Source: Streptomyces venezuelae (GTDB lineage: Bacteria > Actinomycetota > Actinomycetes > Streptomycetales > Streptomycetaceae). From it: 64,000 nt of DNA. The translations under genes and the position numbers were made by a program. The stretch is from positions 5,872,001-5,936,000 of the forward strand of contig NZ_CP029189.1 in NCBI RefSeq assembly GCF_008642275.1, written 5' to 3'. Shown piece after piece: positions 18,678-27,301 of the stretch. Position 1 is the first letter of the stretch. Every line of letters begins with the position of its first letter. The notes beneath the pieces were generated by a model. The model did no database searches, was not told the DNA's origin, and worked only from the letters and a program-made list of their open reading frames with translations.

Positions 18678-18724
18678 GCGGCCCCTTCCTCTCATCCGAT
18701 GAACCGATGAGAGGCCGGGGCCGC
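18678..18724 (-). promoter_or_regulatory. Interrupted 16-bp hairpin covering the ribosome binding site of the hydrolase gene
   Basis: Outer stem 18678-18685 with 18717-18724 (8 bp) and inner stem 18688-18695 with 18707-18714 (8 bp) are separated by 2x2 mismatched bases, around an 11-base loop. On the minus strand the 3' half contains the GAGAGGAAGGGG that should bind the ribosome, and the start codon follows one base after the stem. It may control translation. It could equally be the terminator of the upstream TIGR04222 operon, whose stop is 86 bases away. Confidence 0.5.
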
Positions 18725-18809
18725 GTACTTGTAAAGGATCACCGGCCGGTGTCGGCGCCGATGGCCCCGTTGCCGCCGGTTCCGCCCCCGGTTGCCGTAC
18801 GCCCGCCGG

Positions 18810-19868
18810 TCAGGAGCTGCTGCCGCAGCTGGAGCTGGACGAACTGCCGCAGCTGGACGAGCTGCCGCAGCTGGAGCTCGACGAGCCGCCGCAGCTGGAG
18901 CCTGAAGAACCGCCGCAGCCCGAACCGGAAGAACCGCCGCAGCCGGAACCGCCTCCCGAGGAGCCACACCCCGAACCACCGCCGCAGCCGGAGCCGCCAC
19001 TGCCGCCGCCGTCGCTTCCGGCGCACCAGACGATCGGCAGCACCTCGGCCCCCGCCCAGTGCGAGGAGCTGTCCGTGCCGTGGGAGCGGGTGCGCGACTG
19101 GGCCGCCGCCAGCCGGGTACCGCGCACGGCGGGCACCAACTGCTGTCGCAGATACGGGTCCCGCAGACCGCGGAGCCCGAACAGCGCGGTCTGCACGTGC
19201 GGGGTCCGGTCGTTCACGTGGGCGGAACGGATCGCGCGCAGCGCCCGCGCCCCGGCCCTGGTGACCCGGCTCCTGGCCCGGGCCGCGCAGACCAGGCCGG
19301 CCACGATGCCGCCCACCAGGACGACCGCCACCTTCGCGATGAACGGAACCCCGGAACCGGAATCCAGGGCGAGCCCCACGACGGTCAGCACCACCGACAC
19401 CGGGAACAGCAGCAGCGCGCACACGACGGCCTGGACGATTCCCCAGCGGCGCAGGCGGCGCAGCCCGGATCCGGGCGGGGTGATCAGCCAGCGGTCGGCC
19501 AGCGCGCCCCCGATCTCCTGCACGGCCGGGTCGCACATGGCGCCGTAGCGCACCTGGTAGAGCCATCCCGAAGGCGCCCTCTGGTGAGCCTGGAGGACGG
19601 CCCGCTCGGCGGGGTCGACGGCCCGCGCCCCGGGGCGTACCTGGACGATGCCCGGACCGCCGGCCACCAGCCGGCCGTCGCCGAGCATGGAGACGAGCGC
19701 GGCGTCCACGACGGTGCCCGGCCCGCCCACCAGGAAGGCGGCCTCGGACAGGTCGTGCAGGGCGGGCGCGGATCCCGAGGACGAGGACCGGGCGCCGCGG
19801 AGCCCGACCATCAGCAGCAGCGAGGAGAGGACGACGGCGATCCAGATCGCCACGGCGAGGAGGTTCAT
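18810..19868 (-). CDS. TIGR04222-type membrane protein with Cys-Gly/Ser tail
   Basis: A 352-residue membrane protein of unknown function. The N-terminal helix is [20 protein letters not shown]. Then comes a soluble domain with [20 protein letters not shown] and the conserved [18 protein letters not shown]. Two further helices follow ([20 protein letters not shown] and [18 protein letters not shown]), then a second soluble part. The last 70 residues are almost only Gly, Ser and Cys, with eight Cys-Gly dipeptides after a VWC segment. This layout matches the TIGR04222 family, whose members often carry Cys-rich tails. The ATG overlaps the stop of the DUF692 gene as ATGA, so the two are translationally coupled. 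I infer that the Cys tail is the substrate of the DUF692 enzyme; the sequence does not prove this. Confidence 0.85.
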   Translation of the reverse strand: MNLLAVAIWIAVVLSSLLLMVGLRGARSSSSGSAPALHDLSEAAFLVGGPGTVVDAALVSMLGDGRLVAGGPGIVQVRPGARAVDPAERAVLQAHQRAPSGWLYQVRYGAMCDPAVQEIGGALADRWLITPPGSGLRRLRRWGIVQAVVCALLLFPVSVVLTVVGLALDSGSGVPFIAKVAVVLVGGIVAGLVCAARARSRVTRAGARALRAIRSAHVNDRTPHVQTALFGLRGLRDPYLRQQLVPAVRGTRLAAAQSRTRSHGTDSSSHWAGAEVLPIVWCAGSDGGGSGGSGCGGGSGCGSSGGGSGCGGSSGSGCGGSSGSSCGGSSSSSCGSSSSCGSSSSSSCGSSS

Positions 19869-21187
19869 GCCGCTCTCCCCGCCAGCGTCCGGGCCCAGCG
19901 CACGATCCGGCGGGGCGGCCTGGCCCCGGCCCGGTCCCGCCACCAGGTGGTGAGCCGGCGCCGCGCGGCCGGATCGGCCGGCAGGTCCCGGATCAGCAGG
20001 TCCTCGGCGAAGTCCAGCGCGTCCCGGCGGTATCCGGAAGTCATCGGACGGCTCTTGGCGTAGGAGAGGAAGGCCTCGCGGTACGGGTCCGGGCCGCCCA
20101 GGATCACGGGCAGCTCGGGAGCCACCTTCGCCACCACGTCGGCCCGCTTGGCGGCCAGCGCCCGGGCCTGCACGCGGATGCGCCGGCGGTCGAAGCCCTC
20201 GGGTACGGGGGTCCCGGCCACCAGCGCCGACAGCAGCGCGGCCTGACCGAGCGCCACCCGGGTCCGGACCGGCTCCTCGACCGGTCGCGGCCCGGTCCCG
20301 GGCCCGGCGGGGACCGTCTCCACGGGCGCGGACGGCGCGGCCGCTGCTGCGGGCACGGCAGGCGCGGCCGGTCCGGCCGTCAGCACCGCGCGGATCGCGG
20401 CCAGCTCGCCCGCGAGCTCGGCCTCCGGCGGGAAGTCGTCGTCCCGCTCCAGCAGGACGCCCGCCGGTTCCACCCGGGAACGCAGCTCGGCCAGCAGGTC
20501 GAGGACGACGGGCGGGACCGGGTGCGCGTGGGTGTCGTGCCAGACCCCGCCCCGTTCGACGCCGCCCGCCACGTGCACGTACGCCAGCGCCTCCAGCGGG
20601 ATCGCGTCCAGCACGGCGGCCGGGTCCTCGCCCCGGTTGATCCGGTTGGTGTGCAGGTTGGCCACGTCGATGAGCAGCCGGACACCGGTCCGCTCGACGA
20701 GTTCCGTGAGGAACTGCCCTTCCGTCAGCTCCTCGCCCGGCCAGGAGAACAGCGCGGCGATGTTCTCCAGCGCCAGCGGGACCGGCAGGGAGTCCTGCGC
20801 GATCCGCACGTTCTCGCACAGCACGTCCAGCGCGTCGCGGGTGCGCGGCACGGGCAGCAGGTGCCCGGCCTCCAGCACCGGCGAGGAGGTACGTACGAAC
20901 GCGATGTGCTCGGTGACGAGCGGCGCCCCCAGCGCCACCGCCCGCTCGCCGAGCGCCGCCAGCCTGGCCGGGTCGGGGCGGTCCGCGCCGCCGAGGCCGA
21001 GCGAGACCCCGTGCGGCACGACGCGGGTGCCCCGCTCGCGCAGCCGCAGCAGGGACTCGGGCAGGTGGCCCGGGCATACGTTCTCGGCCACCACCTCGAC
21101 CCAGTCCAGGCCGGAAAGCCGCTCGACGGCGTCCGCGATCTCCGGCCGCCAGCCGATGCCCACCCCCAGGTGTGCCATGGGCTTCAT
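19865..21187 (-). CDS. DUF692 (MNIO-family) oxygenase fused to a C-terminal partner-like domain
   Basis: A 440-residue protein. Residues 1 to about 270 form a TIM barrel of the DUF692 family, multinuclear non-haem iron oxidative enzymes such as MbnB, TglH and ChrH that modify ribosomal peptides, often at cysteines. Likely metal ligands are visible: [67 protein letters not shown] and LLERDDDFP. After an Ala/Pro linker (about 270-305), a helical domain of about 135 residues ([17 protein letters not shown], then [20 protein letters not shown]) has the size and position of the separate partner proteins that recognise the precursor in other MNIO systems. ATG 21187 lies 9 bases after GAGGGGG; ATG 21178 is the alternative. 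The 4-base overlap with the TIGR04222 gene links the two functionally. Confidence 0.88.
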   Translation of the reverse strand: MKPMAHLGVGIGWRPEIADAVERLSGLDWVEVVAENVCPGHLPESLLRLRERGTRVVPHGVSLGLGGADRPDPARLAALGERAVALGAPLVTEHIAFVRTSSPVLEAGHLLPVPRTRDALDVLCENVRIAQDSLPVPLALENIAALFSWPGEELTEGQFLTELVERTGVRLLIDVANLHTNRINRGEDPAAVLDAIPLEALAYVHVAGGVERGGVWHDTHAHPVPPVVLDLLAELRSRVEPAGVLLERDDDFPPEAELAGELAAIRAVLTAGPAAPAVPAAAAAPSAPVETVPAGPGTGPRPVEEPVRTRVALGQAALLSALVAGTPVPEGFDRRRIRVQARALAAKRADVVAKVAPELPVILGGPDPYREAFLSYAKSRPMTSGYRRDALDFAEDLLIRDLPADPAARRRLTTWWRDRAGARPPRRIVRWARTLAGRAA

Positions 21188-21337
21188 GTCCCCTCGCCCC
21201 CTCTCTTCGTACCGTGTGCCGATGTCATGGCCCCGACGGAGTCGCGCCAATCGCAGGAGGGGACGTTCAGAGGAACATTTGAGGTTCCCGCCCGGACGGC
21301 GAAGCCCTCCGGGCGCTCCGGGCCGGGTCGGTCCGCT

Positions 21338-21357
21338 CCGGTCCGGTCCGGTCCGGT
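21338..21357. repeat. Pentanucleotide CCGGT tandem repeat
   Basis: Four perfect copies of CCGGT sit in the 173-base gap between the DUF692 gene and the Pth2-like gene, with degenerate copies just before. The end abuts the stop of the Pth2-like gene. Such short repeats are common in high-GC spacers and may have no role. Confidence 0.5.
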
Positions 21358-21360
21358 CCC

Positions 21361-22113
21361 TCAGAGCCTGGCGCGCAGCGCGGGATGGTCGGCGACCACC
21401 GTCGCGCTGCCCGGCGCGATCTCGGTGAATCCGGCGTCCCGGACCACCGGGAGCCCGCTCCCGCCCAGCTCCGCCCACCGCTCGCGCGGGGCCGTCCGTA
21501 CCGCCAGCCGGAAACCGGAATCCTGCCAGGCGGTCCGCTCCGCCCGTGTCAGCTCCCACCACGCCAGCTGCGCCGCGTGCCCGGCCTGCGCCATGGCCTT
21601 GCCGGCCGACATGTCGAGGCCGGGGTTGAGCCACAGCACCGGCAGCCCCGGCTCCGCGGTCGCGGCGACCGGCTCCGGGTCGTCCAGGTCGGTGCCCGAC
21701 ACCTGCAGCTTGGCGAGTTCCTTGGGCCAGCCGTCGAGGGGCACCGGCGGGAAGACCCGCACCTGTGCGGCGTCCCCCTGCACGGTGACGCCCGGCAGGG
21801 TCTCCGCCTTGCGCCACTCCGCCCCGCGCGCCCGCCGGACCACCTTGCGGATCCGCGCGTCCTGCCAGTCGCGGACCGCCCGGGCCCACTCGCCCTCGCC
21901 GCGCGCCCGCTCGTCGGTGAGCAGCACCAGCACCGCGCGGGCCGCCGTCTCCAGGGCGTCCGTCCGGGCGGGCGGCTCGGCCTTCTCGATCCGCACCACC
22001 AGCGGCAGCACGAACTGCGGTGCCTCGTCGCGCAGTACGTGCTCCTGCCGGAAGGGGCTGTCCGCCCCGACCGCGGGGACGCCGGAGATGTGGTTCGTGT
22101 GCTGGCTGCTCAT
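21361..22113 (-). CDS. Pth2-type peptidyl-tRNA hydrolase-like protein
   Basis: A 250-residue protein. The C-terminal half has the Pth2 fold signature: [16 protein letters not shown], then [16 protein letters not shown], matching the GKVAAQCAHAA-type core that binds the tRNA acceptor end in archaeal and eukaryotic enzymes. The N-terminal half ([20 protein letters not shown] ... [10 protein letters not shown]) is an extension found in actinobacterial members, which may be diverged. It would free peptides from peptidyl-tRNA, a role usually filled in bacteria by the unrelated Pth, so the true function is uncertain. ATG 22113; the gene is divergent from the AIM24 gene. Confidence 0.8.
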   Translation of the reverse strand: MSSQHTNHISGVPAVGADSPFRQEHVLRDEAPQFVLPLVVRIEKAEPPARTDALETAARAVLVLLTDERARGEGEWARAVRDWQDARIRKVVRRARGAEWRKAETLPGVTVQGDAAQVRVFPPVPLDGWPKELAKLQVSGTDLDDPEPVAATAEPGLPVLWLNPGLDMSAGKAMAQAGHAAQLAWWELTRAERTAWQDSGFRLAVRTAPRERWAELGGSGLPVVRDAGFTEIAPGSATVVADHPALRARL

Positions 22114-22184
22114 CCCGCCAAGGATGCCAGCCTCCGCCTTGAGGAGGATGCCCCGGGTGGGTGGCCCAGGTGAGGATCGAAGCC

Positions 22185-22859
22185 ATGAAGAGTGATCTTT
22201 TTGCGTCCGGGAACCTGGCCCAGGCGGCCGTCGCCCCCGGTATGACCCTGCAGAACGCCAAGTCCGTGAAGTACGCGGTCGACGGCGAAATGCTGGCCCG
22301 GCAGGGCTCGATGGTCGCCTTCCGCGGCAACCTGCAGTTCGAGCGCAAGGGGCAGGGGATAGGCGGCATGCTCAAGCGCGCCGTGACGGGCGAGGGCCTC
22401 GCGCTCATGTCCGTACGCGGCCAGGGCGAGGCCTGGTTCGCCCACCGGGCGGACAACTGCTTCATCATCGACTTCGAGCCGGGCGACGCCCTCACCGTCA
22501 ACGGCCGCAACGTGCTGTGCTTCGACCCGACCCTGTCCTACGAGATCAAGATGGTGAAGGGCGCCGGCATGACCGGCGGCGGCCTCTTCAACAGCCTCTT
22601 CACCGGGACCGGCAAGCTCGCCGTCGTCTGCGACGGCCACCCGATCATCATCCCGGTCACCGCCCAGGCCCCGGTCTACGTGGACACGGACGCGGTGGTC
22701 GGCTGGAGCGCCCGGCTGGAGACCGGCCTGCACCGGTCCCAGTCGGTCGGCTCGATGATCCGCGGCGGATCCGGGGAGGCCGTCCAGCTGAAGCTGAGCG
22801 GCGAGGGCTTCGTCATCGTCCGCCCGAGCGAGGCCACCGAGACGGCGGCCGCGCACTGA
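22185..22859 (+). CDS. AIM24 family protein
   Basis: A 224-residue protein of the AIM24/TIGR00266-like family, a beta-sandwich fold whose bacterial members have no agreed function; the yeast homologue affects mitochondrial inner-membrane organisation. Family segments include [61 protein letters not shown] and [12 protein letters not shown]. There is no signal peptide or membrane helix. ATG 22185 follows a GAGG at 22172; an upstream in-frame GTG has no ribosome site. The ABC transporter genes start at or just after its stop, so this is the first gene of a probable three-gene operon. Confidence 0.88.
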   Translation: MKSDLFASGNLAQAAVAPGMTLQNAKSVKYAVDGEMLARQGSMVAFRGNLQFERKGQGIGGMLKRAVTGEGLALMSVRGQGEAWFAHRADNCFIIDFEPGDALTVNGRNVLCFDPTLSYEIKMVKGAGMTGGGLFNSLFTGTGKLAVVCDGHPIIIPVTAQAPVYVDTDAVVGWSARLETGLHRSQSVGSMIRGGSGEAVQLKLSGEGFVIVRPSEATETAAAH

Positions 22860-22870
22860 ACCTGACCGAT

Positions 22871-23665
22871 GTGGGCCGCCGCTACGGACGGCGCGGCCCC
22901 TGGGTGCTGCGCGGGATCACGCTCGAACTCCCGCGCGGCGCCCTCGTCCGCGTTGAAGGCGGCAACGGCGGCGGCAAGTCCACCCTGCTGCGGCTCGTCG
23001 CCGGGATCGAGGCCCCGACCGAGGGGCAGGTCGGGGGCCGCCCGCGGCACACCGGCTACGTGCCCGAACGCTTCCCGGCGGCGCTGCCGCTCACGCCCGC
23101 CGACTACCTGACCCACCTGGGCCGGGTGCACGGCCTCCCGCGCGCCGAGGCGGTCCGCCGCGCGGCCGGCGGGCTGGAGCGGTTCGGCGCCGCCGCGTAC
23201 GCCCGCACCCCGATGGCCGAGCTGTCCAAGGGCAGCAGCCAGAAGGTCGCCGTCGCCCAGGCCCTGCTCGCCGAGCCGGGGCTGCTCGTCCTCGACGAGG
23301 CGTGGACCGGACTCGACGCGTCCGCCCGAGCGGAGCTGGACCGGGCCGTCCTCGAACGCACCGCCGCCGGAGGCACGGTGGTGTTCGTCGACCACGACCC
23401 CCGGCGGCTCGCGGGTGTGGCCGACGCCCACCACCGGCTCACGGGCGGGGCGCTCGTACCGGTGTCGGCAGCGGCCGGGCCCCGGGTGCGGATCCACGCC
23501 GTGGGCCCGCCCGGACGGGCACTGCCGCCCGAGCTCCGCGCTTCGCCGGCACCCGGCGGCGGAGTGCTGCTGACCGTGGACGCAGCACGCTCCGACGCGG
23601 TCCTGCGCGACCTGCTCACCGCCCGGCCGCCCTGGCACGTCCGTGCCGTGGAGGAACTCCCTTGA
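22871..23665 (+). CDS. ABC transporter ATP-binding protein
   Basis: An ATPase subunit of about 264 residues. Walker A is EGGNGGGKSTLLR, the signature motif is degenerate (AELSKGSSQKVAVAQALL, with SKGSSQ for LSGGQ), Walker B is LLVLDEAWTGLD, and the H-loop histidine is in VVFVDHDPRR. A C-terminal extension of about 70 residues follows. The start is unclear. GTG 22871 is the first usual start but clips the N-terminal strand (expected [10 protein letters not shown]). A CTG at 22856 overlapping the AIM24 stop as CTGA would give the full domain and a typical coupled start. The next gene encodes the only membrane partner nearby, so this is probably a small exporter of unknown substrate. Confidence 0.85.
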   Translation: MGRRYGRRGPWVLRGITLELPRGALVRVEGGNGGGKSTLLRLVAGIEAPTEGQVGGRPRHTGYVPERFPAALPLTPADYLTHLGRVHGLPRAEAVRRAAGGLERFGAAAYARTPMAELSKGSSQKVAVAQALLAEPGLLVLDEAWTGLDASARAELDRAVLERTAAGGTVVFVDHDPRRLAGVADAHHRLTGGALVPVSAAAGPRVRIHAVGPPGRALPPELRASPAPGGGVLLTVDAARSDAVLRDLLTARPPWHVRAVEELP

Positions 23666-24312
23666 CCGCTCTGCTCCGATACCACGGCGCCCTGCTGCTG
23701 CGCTCCCAGCGCTGGCTCGCGCCCCTGATCACCTACGCCGCCCTCGTGGCCGTCGGCATCCGGCCGGGCGACCCGGTGCCCGACTCCCTCGGTCTCGTGT
23801 CCGCCGGTCTGGTCCCGGTCACCGCCTGGCTGGTCCGGATCTGCGTGACCGTCGAACCCGACGCCGCCCGCGCCTGCACGGCAGCCGCCGCAGGTCCCGT
23901 ACGCGTGCATGCGGCGGCCCTGCTCACCGCGTCGACCGGGGCGATGCTCGCCGGAGCCGCGGCCGCCGCCGTGGCCCTGCTGACCGGTGACCGCTCCGGC
24001 GAGGGCCTCGGCACGGCCGCTCTCGCCGGGGCCCTCGCGGTGGCGGCCTGCACGCTCACCGGCGCGGCCGTGGGCGCCCTGTGCAGCCGGCCCCTGGTCC
24101 GACGCCGGGGCCCCGGGATCGTCGCGGCCGCCCTCGGCTCCCTGCTCGCCCTGGTCCTCGCGGTCTCCCCGGCCCGCGCCGCGGTGTCCGCCCTGGTCGC
24201 GGCGGGCCGCTCGGGGACGGTGTCGCTGCCGCTGGCGGCCCTGACGGGCGCGCTCCTGCTGGCCGCCGCGGCGGGTGCGACGGCCTGCCTGACCGCCGCC
24301 CGCCGCAGCTAG
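23662..24312 (+). CDS. ABC transporter-associated membrane protein (permease)
   Basis: A 216-residue protein with about six hydrophobic segments, among them WLAPLITYAALVAVGI, SLGLVSAGLVPVTAWLV, ALLTASTGAMLAGAAAAAVA and ALTGALLLAAAAGATACL. It has no sequence signature of its own. I assign the start to TTG 23662: it overlaps the ATPase stop as TTGA and has GGAGG (23650-23654) at ideal spacing. The tight coupling to the ATPase gene is the main evidence that it is the permease subunit. There is no substrate clue. Confidence 0.75.
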   Translation: MTALLRYHGALLLRSQRWLAPLITYAALVAVGIRPGDPVPDSLGLVSAGLVPVTAWLVRICVTVEPDAARACTAAAAGPVRVHAAALLTASTGAMLAGAAAAAVALLTGDRSGEGLGTAALAGALAVAACTLTGAAVGALCSRPLVRRRGPGIVAAALGSLLALVLAVSPARAAVSALVAAGRSGTVSLPLAALTGALLLAAAAGATACLTAARRS

Positions 24313-24480
24313 CCTCTTCCGACCCGGGCCGGTGGGCCCATCCGAGGCCTCTCGCGGCTCCGAGGAGTGATGATATGTGACTTTCGGTGAACGCTCGTTC
24401 GTGGGCGGGAATGTCCGTTCCCGTAGATGCGGCCGCTCCGTGCATGCGACGGACGGCCTCCCCTCCAGGAAAGGACGCAC

Positions 24481-24981
24481 ATGAGGAAGCTGGCTTGGGC
24501 CGCGCGGGGCATGTCGGTCGTATCGGGAGCGGTACTGCTCGGGGCGCTCATGGTCCCGTCCGCGGTCGCCGCCGACACACCGGGGAGCACCGCGTCCCCC
24601 AACAGCTCCATGACGGCGCAGGGCAAGAAGTGCGGTGCACGCGATGTCAGCTCCGCCGCTCCGGACTACACCAACTTCGACACCCCCGTCGTCTTCCGCG
24701 TCGCGACCGATGCGCAGGGCCACTCGTTCGTCAACGACAGCCGCAACGCGGGCGTGTGGATCAACCTCGGCCTTCTCGCCAACGCGCCGTCGTGCATCAC
24801 CGACAGCGCGCTCTCGGTGACCGAGGCCAACCCGGGCATCCTCTACATCACCCTGCTCGCCGAGAACGGGGTGCTCCACGAGGCCCAGTGCACCACCAGT
24901 GACACGCCGTTCGCGCCGTCGAACCTCGTGGCGGCCTGCGGCCCCGGGTTCTCGATCCTCCCGAACACCCCCGTCGTCTGA
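24481..24981 (+). CDS. Secreted protein of unknown function
   Basis: A 166-residue exported protein. The signal peptide runs from MRKLAWAARGMS through a hydrophobic core to a cleavage site near SAVAADT (about residue 30). The mature part has four cysteines (KKCGARD, APSCITD, EAQCTTSD, VAACGPGF), enough for two disulfide bonds, and repeated short strands such as PVVFRVATDAQGHSF and GILYITLLAENGV suggesting a small beta-rich domain. I do not recognise the family. ATG 24481 has AGGAAAGGA just upstream. The 168-base region in front (24313-24480) is free of genes and should hold its promoter. Confidence 0.8.
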   Translation: MRKLAWAARGMSVVSGAVLLGALMVPSAVAADTPGSTASPNSSMTAQGKKCGARDVSSAAPDYTNFDTPVVFRVATDAQGHSFVNDSRNAGVWINLGLLANAPSCITDSALSVTEANPGILYITLLAENGVLHEAQCTTSDTPFAPSNLVAACGPGFSILPNTPVV

Positions 24982-24995
24982 AGCGAGTCATGACC

Positions 24996-25033
24996 GAGGG
25001 TGTCCTGCTGCCCGCGGGCAGCAGAACACCCTC
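24996..25033. terminator. Bidirectional hairpin between convergent genes
   Basis: An 18-bp stem (24996-25013 with 25016-25033) with one internal mismatch and a 2-base centre. It lies between the secreted protein gene and the convergent TolB-like gene. Its right arm covers the last two bases of the TolB-like stop codon. It is symmetric enough to serve both strands. Confidence 0.7.
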
Positions 25034-26018
25034 AGCCCACCCGGACAGGGGAGGAGCCGTTCGGGACGAGGAGGGCGGGCTCGCCCGTGCCGTCGGCCCG
25101 GGCCGACCAGATGTCGCCCGCGCGGCCGTCCTGGCCCGGCAGGGCGTAGGCCAGGGTCGCGTCGTCCAGCCACACGGCCTGGTCGTCGACGCTGCGCGGC
25201 TCGGCCAGGGGGTGCTCGCGCAGGGTCGCCAGGTCGAGGACGTACAGCCGCCAGGGGGCCCGGGGGTCGTCGGAGACCTTCTTCTTGAAGGCGGCGCGGG
25301 TGCCGTCCGGCGACAGCGAGGGGCACTCGGCGTTCTCCCGCAGCGCCTTCGCGGACCAGGCGCGCAGATCGCCCTCGACGAGGTGGGTGGCGCCCCGGGT
25401 GGAGACGGTGGCGTAGAAGCGGTTGTCGTCGGCGGCGAAGGTCACGCCCCAGTAGTTGACGTCCGGGTCGTGGTGGCGGGCCCCGCCGAGGGTGAGCGGG
25501 ATCTGCTCGACCGACTTGACCAGATAGCCGGTACGCAGGTCCAGGATCGCCGTCCGGGTCGAGAACGCGGCGGTGTTGTAGGAGTCGCCCGTGGTGAAGG
25601 TGGTCCAGGACAGGACCTGGCCCGAGGGCGAGACGCGGGCCCGGTTCGGGATACCGGGCACCGTCACCTTGCGGACCTCCCGCAGGCGCCGGTCGAGTAC
25701 GAGGGCCTCGGTACGGGCCGGGACCCCGGGCAGTTTCCGCAGGCACAGGGCGTGGCTCCCGGCGGTGTGGAAGCGGTCGCAGGACGGGCCGCCGGTCACC
25801 CGCGGCAGGCCCGGGCCGTCCTGGCGGGCGATCCGCCCGCCCGCCGTGTCCCGGAAGTAGAGGCCCGGCGCCTCGACGGTGAAGGAGGCGTCCGCCTGCT
25901 GCCCGGGCGGTCGTTCGCGGTGCCGGGCGTGCAGTACGTAGCCCAGTGAGCCGCCCGCGAGCAGCAGGACCGCGGTGACGACGAGGGCGAGGCGCAGCCG
26001 GGGGGACGGCGGGTTCAC
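25032..26018 (-). CDS. Membrane-anchored TolB-like beta-propeller protein
   Basis: A 328-residue protein with one N-terminal transmembrane helix (LALVVTAVLLLAGGSLGYVL) and an outside domain built of WD/TolB-like strands: RVSPSGQVLSWTTFTTGDSY, YWGVTFAADDNRFYATVST, CPSLSPDGTRAAFKKKV and SVDDQAVWLDDATLAYAL. Such propellers usually bind proteins or polymers outside the cell. The function here is unknown. The start GTG 26018 overlaps the stop of the MFS gene as GTGA. It is the third and last gene of an operon with a metallophosphoesterase and an MFS transporter. Confidence 0.78.
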   Translation of the reverse strand: MNPPSPRLRLALVVTAVLLLAGGSLGYVLHARHRERPPGQQADASFTVEAPGLYFRDTAGGRIARQDGPGLPRVTGGPSCDRFHTAGSHALCLRKLPGVPARTEALVLDRRLREVRKVTVPGIPNRARVSPSGQVLSWTTFTTGDSYNTAAFSTRTAILDLRTGYLVKSVEQIPLTLGGARHHDPDVNYWGVTFAADDNRFYATVSTRGATHLVEGDLRAWSAKALRENAECPSLSPDGTRAAFKKKVSDDPRAPWRLYVLDLATLREHPLAEPRSVDDQAVWLDDATLAYALPGQDGRAGDIWSARADGTGEPALLVPNGSSPVRVG

Positions 26019-27301
26019 GGGGCCTCCGGGACGGGCGGGATCGGCGGGGCGGCCGGGCTGGGCAGGGGAGCGGCGGGCAGGATGCGCGCGGCGGCCGCGA
26101 GGGCCCCCGCCAGTGCGAGGGCAGCGGCCCAGAGGGCGGGCCGCTGCCCCCAGAGGGTCCACGCCGCCCCGAACCCGGCGGCGCCCAGCAGCCGGGCCAG
26201 CGCCTGGCCGGTCTGCAGCACCGCGAGCCCGCCCGCCCGGCCGGCCGCGGGCAGCGCGGGAGCGGCGAGCGCCATCAGGACCCCGTCGGTGGCGGCGTAG
26301 AAGACGCCCAGCAGGGCGAGCACCCCCACGACGGTCGGCGCGCACACGGGGGCGAGCAGCAGGGCGTACGCGCCGAGCAGGGCGCCGTGCCCGAGCAGGA
26401 AGGCCGTCCGGCGGCCGGTCCGGTCGGCGATCCGGCCCAGCGGGACGGCGAGCAGCAGGTAGACGGCGGCGGCCCCGAGCGGCAGCAGGGTGAACAGGGC
26501 GGGCGGCAGGTCCAGTCCGCGCAGGAGCAGCAGGTAGAGGAAGGCGTCGCCGATGGTGGTGGCGCCGAGCAGGGCCGAGGCGCAGAGCACGCGGCGGAAC
26601 GCGCGGTCGCGCAGGACGGGCGGGCGCGGCGGGCGGGGCCCGGCCGGGACGGCGGCGGGGAGAGCGGCCGCGGGGCCGGGCGCCGCCGGGACGTACAGGG
26701 CGAGCAGCAGCACACCGAGCAGGCCGGTGCAGAAACTGACGGCGAACACCGCGTCGTAGGCGTCGGCGGTGGCCCACAGCACGGCGAACGCGGCGAGCGG
26801 CCCGAGCAGCGCGCCCGTGGTGTCCATCGCGCGGTGCACGCCGAAGTACCGGCCGAGGCTCTCCGGGGGCCCGCTGAGGGAGATCAGGGCGTCGCGCGGG
26901 GCGGTGCGGATGCCCTTGCCCAGCCGGTCGGCGGCGAGCGCGGCGGCGATCCCGCCCGCGCTGCCCCCGGCGAGGAGCAGTCCGAGCCGGGAGAGCGCGG
27001 AGAGCAGGTAGCCGGCGCCGGCGACCCGCTTGTGGTGGCCGCGCCGGTCGGCGAGCCGGCCGCCGAGCAGCCGGACGAGGGCGGTGGCTCCGTTGAACAT
27101 CCCGTCCAGGAAGCCGAACTGGAGGGGCGTCAGGCCCAGGCCCAGGACGAGGTAGAGCGGCAGTACGGCCGTGACCATCTCGGAGGAGATGTCGGTGACG
27201 AGGCTGACCGTGCCGAGCGCGAGGACGGCGGCGGGGACGCGCCGCCGGACCCCTGGGAGGCGGGGCGGCGCGTCCGGGCGGCCGTTGGCGGCCAGGTACA
27301 T
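26015..27301 (-). CDS. MFS transporter
   Basis: A 428-residue membrane transporter of the major facilitator superfamily with about 12 helices. The segment SLVTDISSEMVTAVLPLYLV opens helix 1, and RLLGGRLADRRGHHKRVAGA is the conserved loop 2-3. ADRLGKGIRTAPRDALIS between helices 4 and 5 is typical of a subgroup with an R-T-A-P-R-D motif, often annotated as drug or phosphonate-type exporters. The second half has PLGRIADRTGRRTAFLLGHG. Substrate unknown. ATG 27301 shares one base with the preceding stop (TGATG). Placement between an exported phosphatase and a propeller protein suggests uptake or efflux linked to their substrate. Confidence 0.9.
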   Translation of the reverse strand: MYLAANGRPDAPPRLPGVRRRVPAAVLALGTVSLVTDISSEMVTAVLPLYLVLGLGLTPLQFGFLDGMFNGATALVRLLGGRLADRRGHHKRVAGAGYLLSALSRLGLLLAGGSAGGIAAALAADRLGKGIRTAPRDALISLSGPPESLGRYFGVHRAMDTTGALLGPLAAFAVLWATADAYDAVFAVSFCTGLLGVLLLALYVPAAPGPAAALPAAVPAGPRPPRPPVLRDRAFRRVLCASALLGATTIGDAFLYLLLLRGLDLPPALFTLLPLGAAAVYLLLAVPLGRIADRTGRRTAFLLGHGALLGAYALLLAPVCAPTVVGVLALLGVFYAATDGVLMALAAPALPAAGRAGGLAVLQTGQALARLLGAAGFGAAWTLWGQRPALWAAALALAGALAAAARILPAAPLPSPAAPPIPPVPEAP

